From: Pseudomonas nitroreducens NBRC 12694
GTDB lineage: Bacteria; Pseudomonadota; Gammaproteobacteria; Pseudomonadales; Pseudomonadaceae
Length of the DNA stretch: 64,000 nt
Reading direction: 5' to 3'
Assembly: GCF_002091755.1 (NCBI RefSeq)
Contig: NZ_BDAI01000005.1
Span: forward strand, 124,001 to 188,000
Shown here piece after piece: positions 9,177 through 17,391 of this stretch; position 1 is the stretch's first letter, and each line of letters begins with the position of its first letter. The notes under the pieces are model-generated. The model worked only from the letters and a program-made list of their open reading frames with translations, was not told the DNA's origin and ran no database searches. The translations under genes and the position numbers were made by a program.

Positions 9177-9545
9177 ATGACTGACGATCACGACGAGCGC
9201 CGGCGCTTCCAGCGCATCGCCTTCGACGCCGGCACTGAGATCAGCCAGGGCGACCTGCGCTGGAAGGTGACGCTGCTGGACCTGTCCCTCCAGGGGCTGC
9301 TGGTGCAACGTCCGGAGCACTGGAACATAGTCGCGCAAGAACCGGTACAGGTGCGCATCTACCTGGGCTTCGACGTCAACGTCTATATGGAGGCCGACCT
9401 CGCCTGGGAGCGTGAAGGCCTGCTGGGGTTCAACTGCCGGCACATCGACCTGGACTCCATCAGCCATCTGCGCCGCCTGGTGGAGCTGAACCTGGGGGAC
9501 GAATCGCTGCTGGAGCGTGAGCTGATGTTGCTCAGCGAGCATTGA
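9177..9545 (+). CDS. mapZ: Single-domain PilZ c-di-GMP receptor (MapZ-like)
   Basis: 122-residue PilZ protein. The c-di-GMP motif pair is intact: an arginine cluster ERRRFQR (residues 7-13) and DLSLQG (35-40) on the first beta strand. The C-terminal helix reads DSISHLRRLVELNLGD. Length, single-domain layout and position between a DUF3015 gene and radA match P. aeruginosa PA4608/MapZ as I recall it. MapZ binds c-di-GMP and inhibits the chemotaxis methyltransferase CheR1, affecting flagellar switching. The start at 9177 is preceded by GGAGAG; a longer in-frame start at 9108 lacks such a site. Confidence 0.88.
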   Translation: MTDDHDERRRFQRIAFDAGTEISQGDLRWKVTLLDLSLQGLLVQRPEHWNIVAQEPVQVRIYLGFDVNVYMEADLAWEREGLLGFNCRHIDLDSISHLRRLVELNLGDESLLERELMLLSEH

Positions 9546-9565
9546 GCCGATCCTACAAAGAGCCT

Positions 9566-10945
9566 CTATTCGAACAACGCATCCAGCGCCTGCTCCAGGC
9601 GCGTTACGGCGATGACCTGCAGGCCGGGCGGTGACTCCTTGGGCGCGTTGCCCTTGGGCACGATGGCGCGCTTGAAGCCGTGCTTGGCGGCTTCCTTCAG
9701 ACGCTCCTGACCACTGGGCACCGGGCGCACCTCGCCGGACAGGCCGACCTCGCCGAACACCAGCAACTGGTGATCCAGCGGCCGGTTGCGCAGGCTGGAC
9801 ATCACCGCCGCCATCAGCGCCAGGTCCGATGCGGTTTCCAGCACCTTCACCCCGCCGACCACGTTGAGGAATACGTCCTGGTCGTAAGTGGGGATACCGC
9901 CGTGGCGATGCAGGACCGCCAGCAGCATGGCCAGACGGTTCTGGTCCAGGCCCAGGGTCACCCGGCGCGGGTTGGCCAGGTGGCTGGTGTCGACCAGCGC
10001 CTGCACTTCCACCAGCATCGGCCGCGAACCTTCCCAGGTGGCCATGACCACGCTGCCCGGCACCGACTCCTGAGCACGGGTGAGGAAGATTGCCGACGGG
10101 TTGGAAACCTCCTTGAGTCCGCGGTCGGTCATGGCGAAAACACCCAACTCGTTCACCGCGCCAAAGCGGTTCTTCACCGCTCGCAGCAAGCGCAGGCGGC
10201 CATCGGATTCGCCCTCGAAATACAGCACGGTGTCGACCATGTGTTCCAGCACGCGCGGGCCCGCCAGCGAACCTTCCTTGGTGACGTGGCCGACCAGGAA
10301 GATTGCCGTGCCGCTCTGCTTGGCGAAGCGCACCAGCAGCGCCGCGCTCTCGCGCACCTGGGCGACGCCGCCGGGCGCGGATTGCAACTGCTCGGTGAAG
10401 ATGGTCTGGATCGAGTCGATCACCATCACCTTTGGCTGCTCCTGGCGCGCCGTGGCGATGATGGTCTCGATGCAGGTCTCGGTCATGACCTTGAGCTTGT
10501 CTTCGGGCAGGCCCAGGCGGCGGGCGCGCATGGCGACTTGCTGCTGGGACTCCTCGCCGGTGACATAAAGCGCCGGCAGGCGCGTGGCGATGTTGCAGAG
10601 GGTTTGCAGAAGGATGGTGGACTTGCCGATACCGGGGTCGCCGCCGATCAGCACCACCGAGCCGTCGACCAGGCCGCCGCCCAGGGCACGGTCCAGTTCC
10701 GCCGAGGCGGTGGAGAAGCGCGGCATCTCCTCGACGCTGACTTCGGCGAGGGTCTTGATGTTGGCCTGCTGGCCAGCCCAACCGCCGCGGCCGGAGCTGC
10801 TGCTGCCAGAGCCACCGGTGGGCGTGGTGTCTATGACGGCCTCGACCAGTGTGTTCCAAGCGCCGCAGTCAGGGCATTGCCCGGCCCATTTGGGATAGGT
10901 GGCGCCGCACTCGGTGCAGCCGTACATGCGCTTGGCCTTGGCCAT
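9566..10945 (-). CDS. radA: DNA repair / branch migration protein RadA
   Basis: 459-residue RecA-like ATPase that promotes branch migration in recombination. Domain order is visible: a C4 zinc finger (C10, C13, C24, C27); Walker A GDPGIGKST (102-110); the RadA-specific KNRFG motif about residue 257; then a Lon-protease-like C-terminal domain (about 290-459). It is convergent with mapZ (20-bp gap) and appears monocistronic. Slightly longer than E. coli RadA because of a Gly/Ser linker after the zinc finger. Confidence 0.95.
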   Translation of the reverse strand: MAKAKRMYGCTECGATYPKWAGQCPDCGAWNTLVEAVIDTTPTGGSGSSSSGRGGWAGQQANIKTLAEVSVEEMPRFSTASAELDRALGGGLVDGSVVLIGGDPGIGKSTILLQTLCNIATRLPALYVTGEESQQQVAMRARRLGLPEDKLKVMTETCIETIIATARQEQPKVMVIDSIQTIFTEQLQSAPGGVAQVRESAALLVRFAKQSGTAIFLVGHVTKEGSLAGPRVLEHMVDTVLYFEGESDGRLRLLRAVKNRFGAVNELGVFAMTDRGLKEVSNPSAIFLTRAQESVPGSVVMATWEGSRPMLVEVQALVDTSHLANPRRVTLGLDQNRLAMLLAVLHRHGGIPTYDQDVFLNVVGGVKVLETASDLALMAAVMSSLRNRPLDHQLLVFGEVGLSGEVRPVPSGQERLKEAAKHGFKRAIVPKGNAPKESPPGLQVIAVTRLEQALDALFE

Positions 10946-10999
10946 GGGCGGACTCCGTCAAAGACAAAGCCCGCATCATAGCCAATCGGGCCAGGCGCT

Positions 11000-11242
11000 T
11001 CAGCTCGCCAGGCGGCGGTACTGGCTTTCCATGTCGTGCTTGAGGCTTTCGCGGCGCATCAGCAGCGAAGCCAGCGTGCAGTCGGGGCGTTCTATGCCCT
11101 CCTCCACGCGGCCGATGCGCTGATCCAGCAATTCGTACTGCAACTTCATGCGCACCAGGCGCTCCTGGGCACGCAGGGCTTCGACATTACGCTTGCAGGG
11201 CTTGGTGACGGACTTGCCAGAGGACGAAATGACTTTACGCAT
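11000..11242 (-). CDS. Small coiled-coil hypothetical protein
   Basis: 80 residues from MRKVISSSGKSVTKPCKRN; an upstream in-frame ATG at 11293 gives an unlikely Gly/Pro-rich leader. The basic N-terminus is followed by a long charged helix (EALRAQERLVRMKLQYELLD) with heptad-like spacing and a second helix. No signal peptide. It precedes radA on the same strand and follows another small helical protein. I do not recognise a named family; composition suggests a cytoplasmic, possibly nucleic-acid-interacting protein. Confidence 0.65.
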   Translation of the reverse strand: MRKVISSSGKSVTKPCKRNVEALRAQERLVRMKLQYELLDQRIGRVEEGIERPDCTLASLLMRRESLKHDMESQYRRLAS

Positions 11243-11318
11243 GGCGGTGGCACCGGTTGGAAAAGGATGACAGGAGCCTACGCCTTGCTCCATCCAACAC
11301 CCTTGACTCTGGTCAAGC

Positions 11319-11561
11319 TCAACCGGATCGCTTGAGCAGGTCGGCGATCTCGTCCTTCAGTGTCACGCGTTGCAGTTTGAGGGAGTTGAGAGCGAGATCG
11401 TCCATCGCTTCGCGGCCGTCCTCGATGTCGTAGATCTTCCTGTCCAGTTCCTCGTAGCTGGCGGCCATGCGGGTGAAATTGGCGTCTTTGCCGTGCAAGC
11501 GGGTCATCAGGGCCTTCTGCTCGGGAAATTCGCGGGACAGCGGATGATGTTCGAGCGGCAT
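11319..11561 (-). CDS. YdcH/DUF465 family small helical protein
   Basis: 80-residue protein of the DUF465 (YdcH) type. It starts with MPLEHHPLSREFPEQKALM and continues as two antiparallel helices ending LKDEIADLLKR, the signature of this family. It is cytoplasmic and its function is unknown. Ribosome site AGGAGG lies 8 bp upstream. It lies in tandem with the preceding small helical protein, 76 bp away; they may share transcription, but no direct coupling is visible. Confidence 0.8.
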   Translation of the reverse strand: MPLEHHPLSREFPEQKALMTRLHGKDANFTRMAASYEELDRKIYDIEDGREAMDDLALNSLKLQRVTLKDEIADLLKRSG

Positions 11562-11746
11562 GGCGGGCCTCCTTTTGTGGATCCGTGGGCGTATATGGGT
11601 TGCCCGGTAAGCCTAGACCAGGTTGTGAACCCGCCCAGCGCCGCCGGTCATACGGTGTGAATTGGACGCCACCGGGGTGTTCAGACGACGACAGGCCGCT
11701 AAACTGCGCCTGTCCCTCTCTATCTTGCGTAACAAGGAGTCAGTGC

Positions 11747-12163
11747 ATGAGTCTGCTTAGCGAATTCAAGGCCTTCGCCGTCAAGGGCAACGTCGTCGAC
11801 ATGGCCGTCGGTATCATCATCGGCGCCGCGTTCGGCAAGATCGTCTCGTCCTTCGTCGGCGACGTGATCATGCCGCCCATCGGCCTGCTGATCGGAGGCG
11901 TGGACTTTTCCGACCTGGCGATCACGCTCAAGGCCGCCGAAGGCGACGTGCCCGCGGTGGTCCTGGCCTACGGCAAGTTCGTTCAGACCTGCCTGGACTT
12001 CATCATCGTCGCCTTCGCCATCTTCATGGGCGTGAAGGCGATCAACCGCCTCAAGCGCGAAGAGGCCGTGGAGCCCAGCGTTCCGCCGGTGCCGACCCCC
12101 GAGGAAACCCTGCTGACCGAGATCCGCGACCTGCTCAAGCAGCAGAACAACCGCGCTCCCTGA
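11747..12163 (+). CDS. mscL: Large-conductance mechanosensitive channel MscL
   Basis: 138 residues, the standard MscL size. It has an N-terminal amphipathic helix (SLLSEFKAFAVKGN), TM1 (about 16-42, VVDMAVGIIIGAAFGKIV), a periplasmic loop, TM2 (about 74-96, FIIVAFAIFMGVKAI) and a cytoplasmic helix (EETLLTEIRDLLKQQ). It forms a homopentamer that opens near lytic membrane tension during hypo-osmotic shock. AAGGAG at 11734-11739 supports the start at 11747; the frame is open further upstream without a good ribosome site. Confidence 0.96.
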   Translation: MSLLSEFKAFAVKGNVVDMAVGIIIGAAFGKIVSSFVGDVIMPPIGLLIGGVDFSDLAITLKAAEGDVPAVVLAYGKFVQTCLDFIIVAFAIFMGVKAINRLKREEAVEPSVPPVPTPEETLLTEIRDLLKQQNNRAP

Positions 12164-12187
12164 GCAGATCGCTGACCATCAGCCGGG

Positions 12188-13738
12188 TCAGGCTGGCGGC
12201 GTCAGCAGCACGCGGCCTATGCGCCGCTCGCTGACGTCCGTCACTTCCAGGCGCCAGCCGCCCAGCTCCAGCGTGTCTCCCTTGGCCGGCAAGCGGCCAA
12301 GGTGCTTGAGCGCCAGCCCGCCGAGAGTCTGGTACTCCGCTGTCGGGCGCGCGTGGAAGCCGACCCGCTCGGCGAGCGCACTCAGCGTCACCGCACCGTC
12401 CACCCGGTAGCCAGCGGCATCGGGCTCGATATCAGTGCCGGAGACTTCGCTGGCATCGGGCAGCTCGCCGGCGATGGCCTCCAGTACGTCGGTCATGCTC
12501 AGCATGCCTTCGAAGCCGCCGAACTCGTTGACCACGAAGGCCAGGTGGGTCGAGGCCTCGCGCATCAGTTCCAGCGCGCCCAGCACGGTGCTGCTGTCCG
12601 GAAGGCTCAACGGCTCGCGCAACAGCGGCAGGATGTCCAGCTCTCGGCCCTGCAACAGGTCCGCGAACAGTTCCTTCTTGTGCACATAACCCAGCGGCTC
12701 GTCGATATTGCCTGCGCGGATCACCAGCAATCGGGAGTATGGCGACTCCAGCAGCGCGCGGCGGATGTCCTCCGGGCTGTCGGCGACGTCCACGCGGTGC
12801 ATCCGCTGGCGGTCGATCATCACGGCTTTCACCGGGCGCTCGGCCAGGCCCAGCACGCCACTGATCATCACCCGCTCGCGGCGGTCGAACGGCGCCTCGC
12901 TGCCCTCCGCCGGGCCGACCAGGTCAGCGATCTCCTCGCCCACCTCGTCGGCATCCACCCTGCCACCCATCAGGCGCAGCACGGCGTGCGCGGTGCGCTG
13001 GCGCAGGCCGCGTTGCCCACGCTGGCTCTTCTGGCGCTTCCAGCGCACCAGCTGGTTGGCCATCTCGATCAGCAGGCTGAAGCCGATGGCGGCGTACAGG
13101 TAGCCTTTCGGGATGTGGAAGCCCAGGCCTTCGGCGGTCAGGCTGAAGCCGATCATCAGCAGGAAGCCCAGGCAGAGCATGATTACCGTCGGGTGCTCGT
13201 TGACGAAGCGGGTCAGCGGCTTGCTCGCGACCATCATCAGGCCGATGGAGAAGATGACCGCGATCATCATCACTTCCAGCTGGTCGACCATGCCCACGGC
13301 GGTGATCACCGCGTCGAGGGAGAACACCGCGTCCAGCACCACGATCTGCGCCACTACCGGCCAGAAGGCGGCATAGACGCGCTTGCCATTGGAAGTGTGC
13401 ACGCGGCCTTCCAGGCGCTCGTGCAGCTCCAGGGTCGCCTTGAACAACAGGAACAGGCCACCGAACAGCATGATCAGGTCACGGCCGGAGAAGCTCTTGC
13501 CGAATACTTCGATCAACGGCTCGGTGAGCGTGACCAGCCAGGAAATGCTCGCCAGCAGGCCCAGGCGCATCAGCAGCGCCAGCGACAGGCCGATCAGCCG
13601 CGCGCGGTCGCGCAGGTGCGGCGGCAGCTTGTCCGCGAGGATCGCGATGAAGACCAGGTTGTCGATGCCGAGCACCAGCTCGAGCAGGATCAGGGTGAGC
13701 AGGCCAAGCCAGGCCGTGGGGTCCATCAGCCATTCCAT
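12188..13738 (-). CDS. TerC-family membrane protein with CBS pair and CorC/HlyC domain
   Basis: 516 residues. The N-terminal TerC domain (about 15-205) has seven or so hydrophobic helices and the two acidic signatures ELVLGIDNLVFIAI and DAVFSLDAVITAVG, which in TerC/Alx proteins are linked to Mn or Ca transport. It is followed by a linker, a CBS pair (about 290-410) and a CorC_HlyC C-terminal domain (about 425-510). This is the YegH/YoaE architecture; the CBS and CorC parts are thought to gate transport by nucleotide binding. Transported ion not determined. No yybP-ykoY riboswitch pattern was found upstream. Confidence 0.88.
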   Translation of the reverse strand: MEWLMDPTAWLGLLTLILLELVLGIDNLVFIAILADKLPPHLRDRARLIGLSLALLMRLGLLASISWLVTLTEPLIEVFGKSFSGRDLIMLFGGLFLLFKATLELHERLEGRVHTSNGKRVYAAFWPVVAQIVVLDAVFSLDAVITAVGMVDQLEVMMIAVIFSIGLMMVASKPLTRFVNEHPTVIMLCLGFLLMIGFSLTAEGLGFHIPKGYLYAAIGFSLLIEMANQLVRWKRQKSQRGQRGLRQRTAHAVLRLMGGRVDADEVGEEIADLVGPAEGSEAPFDRRERVMISGVLGLAERPVKAVMIDRQRMHRVDVADSPEDIRRALLESPYSRLLVIRAGNIDEPLGYVHKKELFADLLQGRELDILPLLREPLSLPDSSTVLGALELMREASTHLAFVVNEFGGFEGMLSMTDVLEAIAGELPDASEVSGTDIEPDAAGYRVDGAVTLSALAERVGFHARPTAEYQTLGGLALKHLGRLPAKGDTLELGGWRLEVTDVSERRIGRVLLTPPA

Positions 13739-13875
13739 GTGGACTCACCTCGCTGGGTGCGCGCCATGGCAGGCCGGGAAGCAGCATCCGCGAGCGCGGG
13801 TGCCGGGGGAGGTTCGCCGATCACCGGCTCTACGGGGGTAGGCACCGGGGTCGGCTTCGTACTTTGACTGTCCAT
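13726..13875 (-). CDS. Possible 49-residue proline-rich ORF upstream of the TerC gene
   Basis: A minus-strand ATG at 13875 opens a 49-codon frame (MDSQSTKPTPVPTPVEPV...) rich in proline and threonine. It ends in a TGA that overlaps the TerC gene by 13 bp, in another frame. The overlap would suit translational coupling, but there is no clear ribosome site upstream of the ATG and no homolog I can recall. Low confidence as a real gene. Confidence 0.25.
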   Translation of the reverse strand: MDSQSTKPTPVPTPVEPVIGEPPPAPALADAASRPAMARTQRGESTWNG

Positions 13876-13968
13876 CGAGGTCCGAAAAAGGGGAAACGGA
13901 CGCCTATCCTAAGGGCAAAGACGGGGTGCCCTCAGCGGACAATCTTTTCAAAATCTATCGAGCGACAC

Positions 13969-14745
13969 TTACCAATAGTTTTCCACGGCGATCTGGCCGG
14001 GCTTGCGCGTCAGCGCCAGGCTCATGCCGCGGGCCTTCAGCACCGCACGGGTGTCCTCGATCATCTGCGGGTTGCCGCAGAGCATCACCCGCGAATGCTC
14101 AGGGGTGAGTTCCAGCCCGGCGGCGCGTTCCAGCTCGCCGTTCTCGATCAGCGTGGTGATTCGCGCATTCAGGCAGCCGGGCACCTGCTCGCGGGTGACC
14201 ACCGGAATGAACTGCAGCTTGTGGATATGTTCGGCCAGGTGCTCCATCGCGCCGAAGCTGGCGATCAGGTCGCGGTAGGCCAGCTCCTTTTCCTCGCGGG
14301 CGCTGTAGACCAGCTTGATGGTCTCGAAGCGCTCCCACACCTCGAAGTCCTGCAGGATCGACAGGAACGGCGCCAGGCCGGTGCCGGTGGACAGCAGCCA
14401 CAGGTCGCGACCATCGGGGAAGCGATCGAGTGTGAGGAAACCGAAAGCCTGGCGATCCACCAGCAACTGGTCGCCGACGCGCAGGCGGCTGAGCTCGCTG
14501 GTGAATTCGCCGCCCGGAACGACGATGGAGAAGAACTCGAGGAAGTCGTCGTGGGGAGCCGAGACCATCGAATAGGCGCGCCAGACGATGCTGCCGCTGG
14601 GCTTGTACACGCCCAGGCGGGCGAACTGCCCGGCGCGGAAGCGGTAGCCGCTGTCGCGGGTGGTGCGCAGGGTGAACAGGCTCGGGGTGAGCGTCTGCAC
14701 CTCCACCAGGGTCTGGCGGGTGAACTTCTCTTCGCTGGCGGTCAT
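13969..14745 (-). CDS. fpr: Ferredoxin/flavodoxin--NADP+ reductase (second Fpr type)
   Basis: 258-residue FAD enzyme that exchanges electrons between NADPH and ferredoxin or flavodoxin. The FAD site is RAYSMVS, the NADP pocket GTGLAPFLS, and the C-terminal end is VENYW. It resembles the Pseudomonas Fpr found beside mscL and a DctP gene rather than the OxyR-linked FprA. Two adjacent ATGs (14748 and 14745) compete; AAGGAG ends 3 nt before the first but 6 nt before the second, so 14745 is chosen. Confidence 0.88.
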   Translation of the reverse strand: MTASEEKFTRQTLVEVQTLTPSLFTLRTTRDSGYRFRAGQFARLGVYKPSGSIVWRAYSMVSAPHDDFLEFFSIVVPGGEFTSELSRLRVGDQLLVDRQAFGFLTLDRFPDGRDLWLLSTGTGLAPFLSILQDFEVWERFETIKLVYSAREEKELAYRDLIASFGAMEHLAEHIHKLQFIPVVTREQVPGCLNARITTLIENGELERAAGLELTPEHSRVMLCGNPQMIEDTRAVLKARGMSLALTRKPGQIAVENYW

Positions 14746-14807
14746 CATCCGCTCCTTTGCAGGCAACGGTCCATTTTCCCGTATTCAGGGCGATAGAAAC
14801 ACCCGCA

Positions 14808-14843
14808 AGGCTTGTGGCTATCCGGGGAGATCGCCACAAGCCT
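14808..14843 (-). terminator. Hairpin between the dctP stop and fpr
   Basis: An 11-bp perfect stem, AGGCTTGTGGC (14808-14818) with GCCACAAGCCT (14833-14843) and a 14-nt loop, follows the dctP stop on the minus strand. No clear T-tract is present, so it may be an attenuator or mRNA-stabilising structure rather than a full terminator. Confidence 0.45.
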
Positions 14844-14865
14844 GCTCCAGATCACTGCCAGGGGA

Positions 14866-15858
14866 TCAGTGCTTGCGGTTTACCACCTGGGCGGCGCGCA
14901 GCACGTCGGTGCCGATCTCCACTTCGAACTGCTTCCACAACGGCTGCATGGCGGTGCGCCAGGCATCACGCTCGGCCGGCGTCAGGGCGATGATGCGCGC
15001 CTTGCCGTTGGCCACCACATGGTCACGTTCCTTCTGGTTCAGCGCTTCGGCGTCCTTGTTCACCTCGACGGTGACCTCTTCGATGATGCTCTCAAGTTGG
15101 GTGCGCACCGGGTACGGCATGCTGTTCCAGAACTTCTGGTTGCTGATCACCATGTAGCTGAGCACACCGTGGTTGGTCTCGGTGATGAACGGCTGCGCGG
15201 TATCCAGCTTCTGGCTGCCGATGTTCGACCAGGTGTTCTCGGTGCCCTGCACCTTGCCGTCCTGCAGCGCCTTGAGGGTCTCGGCGAAGGGCATCTTCAC
15301 CGCCGTGGCATCGAGCAGGCCGAACTGCGCGTTGATCACCGAGGACGGCTGGATGCGGAAGGCCAGGCCCTTGGCATCGGCCGGCGCGCGCAGCTCGCGG
15401 TTGGCGGAAAGCTGCTTCATGCCGTTGTTCCAGTAGCCCAGGCCGTAGATGCCCGAGCGCGCCATGGAGTGCAGCAGCTCACGGCTCTTGTCGCGCTTCT
15501 GGAAGCGCTTCACCGCCTCCAGGTCATCGAACAGGAACGGCAGGTCGAAGACCTCCAGCTGCTTGGTGTAGCCCTCGAACTTCGACAGCGATGGCGCCAG
15601 CATCTGCACCTTGCCGTCCTGCAGCGCCTGCAGTTCGTCGGCATCGCCGAACAGCGTGGAGTTGGGGTATACCTCGACCTTCACCTGGCCGGCCAGGCGC
15701 TCCTCCACCAGCTTCTTGAACAGCAGCGCGCCACGGCCCTTGGGCGTGTCGTCGGCGACGACGTGGGAGAACTTGATCACGATGGGCGCATCGGCGAAGG
15801 CCGCTGGAGCCACGAGGAAAAGGGCGGACAGGGCCACCCCGAGCAACGACTTGTACAT
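14866..15858 (-). CDS. dctP: TRAP transporter substrate-binding protein DctP (orphan)
   Basis: 330-residue periplasmic solute receptor of the DctP family. Signal peptide cleaves after FADA near residue 23. The family carboxylate-binding arginine appears in LAFRIQPSS, with the neighbouring pattern WNNGMKQLSANR. TRAP receptors of this class bind C4-dicarboxylates and related acids. No DctQ or DctM membrane subunit is adjacent, so it must work with a transporter elsewhere or have another role. Two in-frame ATGs (15864 and 15858) exist; AAGGA is well spaced only for 15858. Confidence 0.88.
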   Translation of the reverse strand: MYKSLLGVALSALFLVAPAAFADAPIVIKFSHVVADDTPKGRGALLFKKLVEERLAGQVKVEVYPNSTLFGDADELQALQDGKVQMLAPSLSKFEGYTKQLEVFDLPFLFDDLEAVKRFQKRDKSRELLHSMARSGIYGLGYWNNGMKQLSANRELRAPADAKGLAFRIQPSSVINAQFGLLDATAVKMPFAETLKALQDGKVQGTENTWSNIGSQKLDTAQPFITETNHGVLSYMVISNQKFWNSMPYPVRTQLESIIEEVTVEVNKDAEALNQKERDHVVANGKARIIALTPAERDAWRTAMQPLWKQFEVEIGTDVLRAAQVVNRKH

Positions 15859-16201
15859 CGACATCCTTATGCAATGGCAATAGCCCGGCGCGCGAACGAG
15901 CGTCGCGTGTCGAGGATTCGTGAAGACTTGGAGTGGTGGCCGTCGGTCGGCGGAGCGCAGCTCCGGGATCGGGCCCTACCGGGTCGTCTGGAGCGCCCGG
16001 TTATTATTGGGAGGCCGCCGCGCAGCGATGCAAAGACGACAGCGGGCGGATAGGTCATAATTTTTCGGTATAACGCCGCCCCGCACAAGCGGATGATGGC
16101 CAACTGCTTCGCAGTTTGACGACAATCTCATTGCAATCAGCCTCGTCTCATTGCGACTTCCAGCTCCAGCTGTTCCCAGCCCTACTTCGTTCGAGAGTCC
16201 C
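15859..16201. other. 343-bp divergent intergenic region (dctP / rlmG)
   Basis: This carries the start regions of two divergent genes. It includes an AT-rich patch (GGTCATAATTTTTCGGTATAAC, about 16052-16073 in part) that could supply promoter elements. There are also several short GC palindromes (GAGCGCAGCTCC and a GGGCCC-centred one near 15970). No small ORF with a ribosome site and no known RNA motif was found. Confidence 0.4.
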
Positions 16202-17326
16202 ATGCCCGTCCTCGCCAGCCCCTTCGCCCAGCTCGACCTGGTCCGCCACCCCGAACAGCGCGAAGACCCGCTACAGGCCTTCGATGCGGCGGACGAATAC
16301 CTGCTCGCGCACCTCCACGAACAGGGCGTTGGCGTGGATAGCCGGGTGCTGGTGCTCAACGACAGTTTCGGCGCACTCGCCGCCAGCCTCGCGCCCCATG
16401 TGAAGGTGACCAGCAGCGGCGATTCACACCTGGGTTTCATCGCCCTGCAGCGCAACCTGGAACGCAACGGCCTGACCGACGCCCCGCTGACCTTCGTGCC
16501 CGCCAGCGAAACGCCGCAGGGCCCGTTCGACCAGGTGCTGGTGCGCGTGCCCAAGACCCTGGCGCTGCTGGAGGAACAACTGATCCGCCTGCACGGCCAG
16601 CTCGCGCCGGGCGCCAAGGTGGTCGCCGCCGGCATGATCAAGCACCTGCCGCGCGCCGCCGGTGATCTGCTGGAGAAGTACATCGGCCCGATGCAGGCCT
16701 CGCTGGCGGTGAAGAAAGCCCGGCTGCTGGTCGCCACTGCAGAGCAGCGCCCCGCGCCCTCCTCGCCCTACCCCAGCCGCTACCGCCTGGACAAACCGGC
16801 ACTCACACTGGTCAACCACGCCAACGTGTTCTGCCGCGACGGCCTGGACATCGGCACCCGCGCCTTCCTCCCGCACCTGCCGCAGACCCACCACACCGTG
16901 CGCGCAGCGGACCTGGGCTGCGGCAACGGCGTGCTGGGCATTGCCTTCGCCCGGCTCAATCCGCAGGCCGAGCTGACCCTGGTGGATGAGTCCTACATGG
17001 CCGTGCAGTCGGCCCGCGAGAACTGGCAAGCGGCCCTCGGCGACCGACCTGTGGATATCCATCCCGACGATGGCCTGGCCAGCCAACCTGCCGACTCGCT
17101 GGATCTGGTGCTGTGCAACCCGCCGTTCCACCAGCAGCAAGTAGTCGGCGACTTCCTCGCCTGGCGCATGTTCCAGCAGGCCCGCGCGGCGCTCGTGACG
17201 GGCGGCGAGCTGTGGATCGTCGGCAACCGTCACCTGGGCTACCACGCCAAGCTCAAGCGCCTGTTCCGCGGCGTGGAGCAGGTGGCGGCAAATCCGAAAT
17301 TCGTGGTGCTGAAAGCGACCAAATAA
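16202..17326 (+). CDS. rlmG: 23S rRNA (guanine-1835-N2)-methyltransferase RlmG
   Basis: 374-residue SAM-dependent methyltransferase that modifies G1835 of 23S rRNA. It has the RlmG/RsmC double-domain build: an N-terminal degenerate methyltransferase-like half (1-185) and a catalytic C-terminal half with SAM motif DLGCGNGVLGIAF and the amino-methyltransferase motif LCNPPFHQ. The start at 16202 begins the conserved MPVLASPFAQLDLVRHP; an in-frame ATG 51 bp upstream adds a non-conserved leader. Confidence 0.9.
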   Translation: MPVLASPFAQLDLVRHPEQREDPLQAFDAADEYLLAHLHEQGVGVDSRVLVLNDSFGALAASLAPHVKVTSSGDSHLGFIALQRNLERNGLTDAPLTFVPASETPQGPFDQVLVRVPKTLALLEEQLIRLHGQLAPGAKVVAAGMIKHLPRAAGDLLEKYIGPMQASLAVKKARLLVATAEQRPAPSSPYPSRYRLDKPALTLVNHANVFCRDGLDIGTRAFLPHLPQTHHTVRAADLGCGNGVLGIAFARLNPQAELTLVDESYMAVQSARENWQAALGDRPVDIHPDDGLASQPADSLDLVLCNPPFHQQQVVGDFLAWRMFQQARAALVTGGELWIVGNRHLGYHAKLKRLFRGVEQVAANPKFVVLKATK

Positions 17327-17391
17327 GCGACTGGCATTGCTCCGGCCCGCGCGCCGGAGCAGCATGGATCGCCTTCGCCAGGACGCACGCC

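Noticed and set aside
13876..13968. Possible manganese (yybP-ykoY) riboswitch upstream of the TerC-family gene
   Set aside because: The conserved purine-rich loop words of this riboswitch are not present on either strand of the gap.
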